A stretch of DNA of 64,000 nt from Candidatus Rifleibacteriota bacterium (GTDB lineage: Bacteria; Muiribacteriota; Ozemobacteria; Ozemobacterales; Ozemobacteraceae): the NCBI GenBank assembly GCA_015232575.1, contig JADFZL010000008.1, forward strand, positions 62,001 to 126,000, read 5' to 3'. Positions 61,441-64,000 of the stretch are shown here, piece after piece (within the stretch, counting starts at the first letter, position 1; every line of letters begins with the position of its first letter). The translations under genes and the position numbers were made by a program. The notes below the pieces were generated by a model, which saw only the letters and a list, made by a program, of their open reading frames with translations, did no database searches and was not told where the DNA came from.

Positions 61441-61453
61441 TCACTCCCCGCGG

Positions 61454-61690
61454 TCGAGCACTTTGTGCTCTCCAACGTTTGATACGACTCATTGCTAGGC
61501 AAAGCATGACTAACACAATCAAGCATTTTGTGCTATCCAACGTTTGATACAACTCAGTCAGGCAACAGCATGACAAACACAGTCTAGCACTCTGTGCTCA
61601 CCAACATTTGATACGATAACTTATGTTAGTGCTATAATATGAGCAACGCAGTCTGGCACTTTGTGCTATCCCACGTTAGGAACGACCTTT
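61454..61690. repeat. Degenerate tandem repeat, unit about 65 bp, 3.6 copies
   Basis: Units start at 61454, 61519, 61583 and 61652. Each begins with an AGCACTTTGTGCT-like palindrome followed by a CCAACGTTTGATAC-like stretch; the later part varies more and includes GCATGAC in units 1 and 2. There are no spacers of equal length between short identical repeats, so this is not a CRISPR array. Confidence 0.8.
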
Positions 61691-61907
61691 CACAACTTAA
61701 CATTTCTATACTACTTCTGTAGTTTATAACAATTAGTCAACTTTGAGCAAGCAACTTTTTCCACAAACAAAAGAAATTTTTCACTTCTACCGGAACCAAT
61801 TATTTAATGCGCTTTGAGATTCATTTTTCTGATTCGTCAGAACAAATAACGATGTGAAAAAATTCATGATAACCAAAAAATATTATACCAATTTTTTTCA
61901 GATACGA

Positions 61908-61913
61908 TATAAT
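61908..61913 (+). promoter_or_regulatory. Possible -10 element for a leaderless transcript
   Basis: TATAAT ends 7 bases before the ATG of the heptosyltransferase gene. If used, transcription would start at or next to the A of the ATG. No Shine-Dalgarno is present. No good -35 was found. Confidence 0.4.
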
Positions 61914-61920
61914 ACCCACC

Positions 61921-62961
61921 ATGAATAAGATACTTGTTATTGGCTTAAACTGGATTGGCGATGTTGTCATGTCCTTTCCTGCATTGATGTCGCTGCAGAA
62001 AGTAGATGTTCTTACCCGCCCACATCTGACGCCACTTTATTCATTGTGCCCGGCTGTTAACAATGTATTTCAAATTGACTGGGGCAATTTTAGAAACATA
62101 AAGCTTTCGGAAATAAGAAAAATACAAAAGCATAATTATAGTAATATACTGATTTTTCCATCCTCTTTTCGCGCCGCTATACTCGCATTCCTCATCGGAC
62201 GCAAAAACCGGACAGGATTTTCCGGTGAATTAAGAAATATTCTGCTTACACACGCCATTGATAAACCTGCTGATTTCCGGAAGATGCACGAAAGTGAACT
62301 TTATAAAAGCCTTGCTCACAGCGTAATTTCGCAGGAAGACAAGTTCCTCCAATCAGCAGAACCTTCTGTTATCAAACATGCAAAAACCCTTTCTGTTTCA
62401 TCAGATACTCAACTTCCTAAACATCTTGAGAATGTTCAGAAAGAATACATCGTGATAGCGCCAGGGGCAGCATTTGGGGCAGCAAAGCGCTGGGCTCCGG
62501 CAAAATTTGCCGAACTTGCTCTGAATCTGTACAAAGCCACCGGAAAACAGATTATCACCACAGGCTCAAATGCTGAAAAACAGATTACGTCAGAAGTTCT
62601 GTCAGAAATCAGGAAAGAATATCCGGGTGAAACCTCGGCATGCATTGACCTGGGCGGAAAAACGAGCCTTCCTGAATTAATAAATCTTCTGTTAAATGCA
62701 TCGCTGCTTATCTGTAATGACTCCGGAACAATGCACCTCGGTGCAGTCACCGGGATCCCGATGGTTGTTGCTGTAGGCTCGACAGATATGATAAGAACGG
62801 GGCCACTCTCTGAAAACGCAATTATCGTTCAGGGCGATTCATGCTCGCCTCCATGCCGGAAAAAAGTTTGTCAGCGCGGTGATTCACACTGCATGAATTC
62901 AATATCAGCCGATGCAATGTTTAAAGCATCACAGGAGGCACTCACATACGGCAAATGCTAA
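61921..62961 (+). CDS. waaF: ADP-heptose:LPS heptosyltransferase II (GT9)
   Basis: 346 aa GT9 glycosyltransferase. The start KILVIGLNWIGDVVMSFPAL and the central APGAAFGAAKRWAPAKFAEL are signatures of WaaF. CNDSGTMHLGAVTGIPMVVAVGSTD near residue 265 (donor-site DSG-MH) and GDSCSPPCRKKVC near the end, with paired cysteines, also match. It adds a heptose to the inner core of lipopolysaccharide in the cytoplasm. A second GT9 gene follows at 63186, after a repeat element. The ATG has no ribosome site; see the -10 element upstream. Confidence 0.88.
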   Translation: MNKILVIGLNWIGDVVMSFPALMSLQKVDVLTRPHLTPLYSLCPAVNNVFQIDWGNFRNIKLSEIRKIQKHNYSNILIFPSSFRAAILAFLIGRKNRTGFSGELRNILLTHAIDKPADFRKMHESELYKSLAHSVISQEDKFLQSAEPSVIKHAKTLSVSSDTQLPKHLENVQKEYIVIAPGAAFGAAKRWAPAKFAELALNLYKATGKQIITTGSNAEKQITSEVLSEIRKEYPGETSACIDLGGKTSLPELINLLLNASLLICNDSGTMHLGAVTGIPMVVAVGSTDMIRTGPLSENAIIVQGDSCSPPCRKKVCQRGDSHCMNSISADAMFKASQEALTYGKC

Positions 62962-63002
62962 TTCTTCAGACTGGAGAAGTCCTTCAATGTGGAAAAGTGC
63001 AG

Positions 63003-63071
63003 GCTGTCATCTCGAACTTACGTGAGAGACCTCATAAACGCGAGATTTTTCTCTTCGGTCGAAATGACAGC
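63003..63071. repeat. Dispersed inverted-repeat element (copy C, best preserved)
   Basis: 69 bases bounded by GCTGTCATCTCGA and TCGAAATGACAGC, a 13-bp inverted repeat with one mismatch. The interior shares GAGATTT.TCTCTTCGG with copies A and B. It separates the two heptosyltransferase genes. Confidence 0.8.
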
Positions 63072-63185
63072 AAAATACTGTAAACATCAAAAAGCGGTAT
63101 TACCCATTATAAAGCCTGTCGGGGCCAGATAAATATAGCCCCTGCAAAAAAGACGCGGACAAACATTCATGAGCCTGGTACAAAT

Positions 63186-64000
63186 ATGTCAGGAATAATC
63201 ATTTCAAGAACCGATCGCGCTGGCGATCTGATATTGACTCTGCCGCTTTTTGAAGCTGTCAGAATTAAATTTCCGGAAGCAAAGTTGTTTGCTCATGTAA
63301 GAAGCTATACGGCACCGCTTCTGCACGGCTTTGAAGAAGAAATAACAATAATACCCGATGTTGAAAACGGAAACATTTTTCATAAAATCAAAAAACTTTC
63401 TCAGAGTTTTTCCCAGACAAATGCAGACGCAGCAATCATTGTTCATCCAAGTTTGACAGCATTAAGCGCTGCTTTCCTTGCAAAAATACCCGTGAGAATC
63501 GGAAGAGCATCAAACGTCTGGCAATTTTTCCTGAACAAACCGGTCTATCAGGGAAGATCGAAAAATGAGAAACACGAATATGAGTACAATCTTGATTTAT
63601 TAAATGGTTTAGACCCATTTTCGCCTATACCAAAAGTCTTTCCCAGGCTTAGACTTACTCATAAAGCTTTTACTATTGCTGAAACAATGATTCCCTTCAG
63701 GAGTTTTGCCATAGTTCACCCCGGGCACGGAGGTTCAGCATATAATCTTTCGATCAGAAAATATGTTGAAATAGCTGAAAAGCTTGCCAAATCAGGAATA
63801 AATATCATTGTAACAGCAGGTCCGGAAGAGAAGAATGTAATCGAAGCGTTCAAAAAACTTTCTGAATATGAAAACATCCGAATTCTTTCCTCGATACCTG
63901 ATCTTGAGCAGCTTTCCGGAGTTATTTCACGTGCAAAGGCATTAATCTGCGGTTCAACTGGTCCTTTGCATATAGCAGCAGCGCTGAATGTTCCAACAGC
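63186..64000 (+). CDS. Glycosyltransferase family 9 (heptosyltransferase-like), partial at right edge
   Basis: 271 codons read by hand from ATG 63186 (MSGIIISRTDRAGDLILTLP) to the window end. IISRTDRAGDLILTLPLFEA is the GT9 N-terminal signature; FAIVHPGHGGSAYNLS near residue 178 and ALICGSTGPLHIAAALNVPT near the cut end are the donor-domain motifs (STG-LH). About 60-80 residues are missing compared with the usual length. It probably adds a second sugar, heptose or similar, to the LPS core. ATG 63169 is out of frame. The ribosome site is weak. Confidence 0.88.
   Translation, partial: MSGIIISRTDRAGDLILTLPLFEAVRIKFPEAKLFAHVRSYTAPLLHGFEEEITIIPDVENGNIFHKIKKLSQSFSQTNADAAIIVHPSLTALSAAFLAKIPVRIGRASNVWQFFLNKPVYQGRSKNEKHEYEYNLDLLNGLDPFSPIPKVFPRLRLTHKAFTIAETMIPFRSFAIVHPGHGGSAYNLSIRKYVEIAEKLAKSGINIIVTAGPEEKNVIEAFKKLSEYENIRILSSIPDLEQLSGVISRAKALICGSTGPLHIAAALNVPT

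Larger units (their letters stand above)
61376..61920. other. Repeat-rich divergent intergenic region
   Basis: 545 bases between the minus-strand REC-SpoIIE gene and the plus-strand heptosyltransferase gene. It holds two back-to-back perfect hairpins (61393-61440), a tandem repeat of about 65 bp (61454-61690) and an AT-rich right end with a TATAAT at 61908. Open frames through it have no ribosome sites and read through the repeats, so I call none. Confidence 0.75.

Noticed and set aside
61376..61576. N-terminal extension of the REC-SpoIIE gene by 67 residues
   Set aside because: It reads through the hairpins and tandem repeat and has no ribosome site; the receiver domain starts at ATG 61375 with GAGG five bases upstream.
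61454..61690. CRISPR array
   Set aside because: Units are degenerate 64-69 bp tandem repeats without short identical repeats and unique spacers, and no cas gene is near.
1..64000. tRNA, rRNA, riboswitch or insertion sequence
   Set aside because: I looked through the gaps for clover-leaf ends, rRNA-like conserved stretches and transposase frames and found none that I could support by eye; a covariance-model scan would be needed to exclude small RNAs.

Overview
The window comes from an AT-rich bacterial chromosome. Two GT9 LPS-type heptosyltransferases (61921 onwards), many exported proteins with Sec signals and pseudopilin genes point to a Gram-negative, diderm-type cell. The signalling load is very high: hybrid histidine kinases, class III nucleotide cyclases, GGDEF, SpoIIE phosphatases, STAS, an ECF sigma/anti-sigma pair, and HEAT and TPR scaffolds. 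The closest lifestyle match I can suggest is a deep-branching environmental phylum such as Candidatus Riflebacteria; this is a low-confidence inference because no rRNA or other phylogenetic marker is present apart from hisS and secG. No rRNA, tRNA, IS element, prophage or CRISPR array was found.

Layout. 1-1106: left-truncated cyclase with an RDD membrane domain. 1544-2491: Rpn-type PD-(D/E)XK nuclease with a 21-bp tandem repeat. 2797-8746: a tight four-gene phosphorelay (YfiR-like exported protein, CHASE8-like hybrid kinase, REC-kinase, REC-PAS-kinase-REC) ended by a strong hairpin. 14698-8823 (minus): a 712-aa pilin-like protein, two pseudopilins, ECF sigma factor, zinc anti-sigma/FecR-like protein and an exported protein with an internal duplication. 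15061-23029: EF-hand exported protein, STAS, HEAT membrane protein, SpoIIE phosphatase and small exported proteins. 23045-25568: hisS, secG with a clear promoter, and two small membrane/exported proteins. 25718-30154: HEAT, DUF3465-like, SEC-C-associated-like and cyclase genes. 30374-34626: a surface-glycan cassette (GT4, nucleotidyltransferase-like, deacetylase, GT2). 34629-45291: ATPase/nuclease, SDR, exported helical protein, exported class-I amidotransferase, RluB-type pseudouridine synthase, exported repeat protein and Ca2+-type P-ATPase. 45601-49514: TPR, Cache/HAMP/GAF/GGDEF protein and an HTH-EIIA(Ntr) fusion.

49553-56947 is the most interesting block: six genes for a membrane complex built like hydrogenase-4/formate hydrogenlyase/complex I (HyfB, HyfC, HyfE, HyfF, HyfG and a fused HyfH-HyfI). 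The large subunit contains no CxxC motif at all, so it cannot hold a NiFe centre in the usual way. The ferredoxin and proximal-cluster cysteines and the proton-channel residues are intact. It therefore looks like an energy-converting hydrogenase-related (Ehr) complex whose redox partner is unknown. An HTH-EIIA protein directly upstream is a candidate regulator.

57020-64000 holds an exported DnaJ-type zinc-finger protein without a J domain, an AT-rich ATPase/DUF234 gene with its own consensus promoter, an SH3 protein, a REC-SpoIIE protein, a 545-base repeat-rich gap with two back-to-back perfect hairpins and a 65-bp tandem repeat, and two heptosyltransferases, the last cut by the window edge. 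A dispersed inverted-repeat element (ends resembling GCTGTCATTTCGA) occurs at least four times in intergenic DNA.
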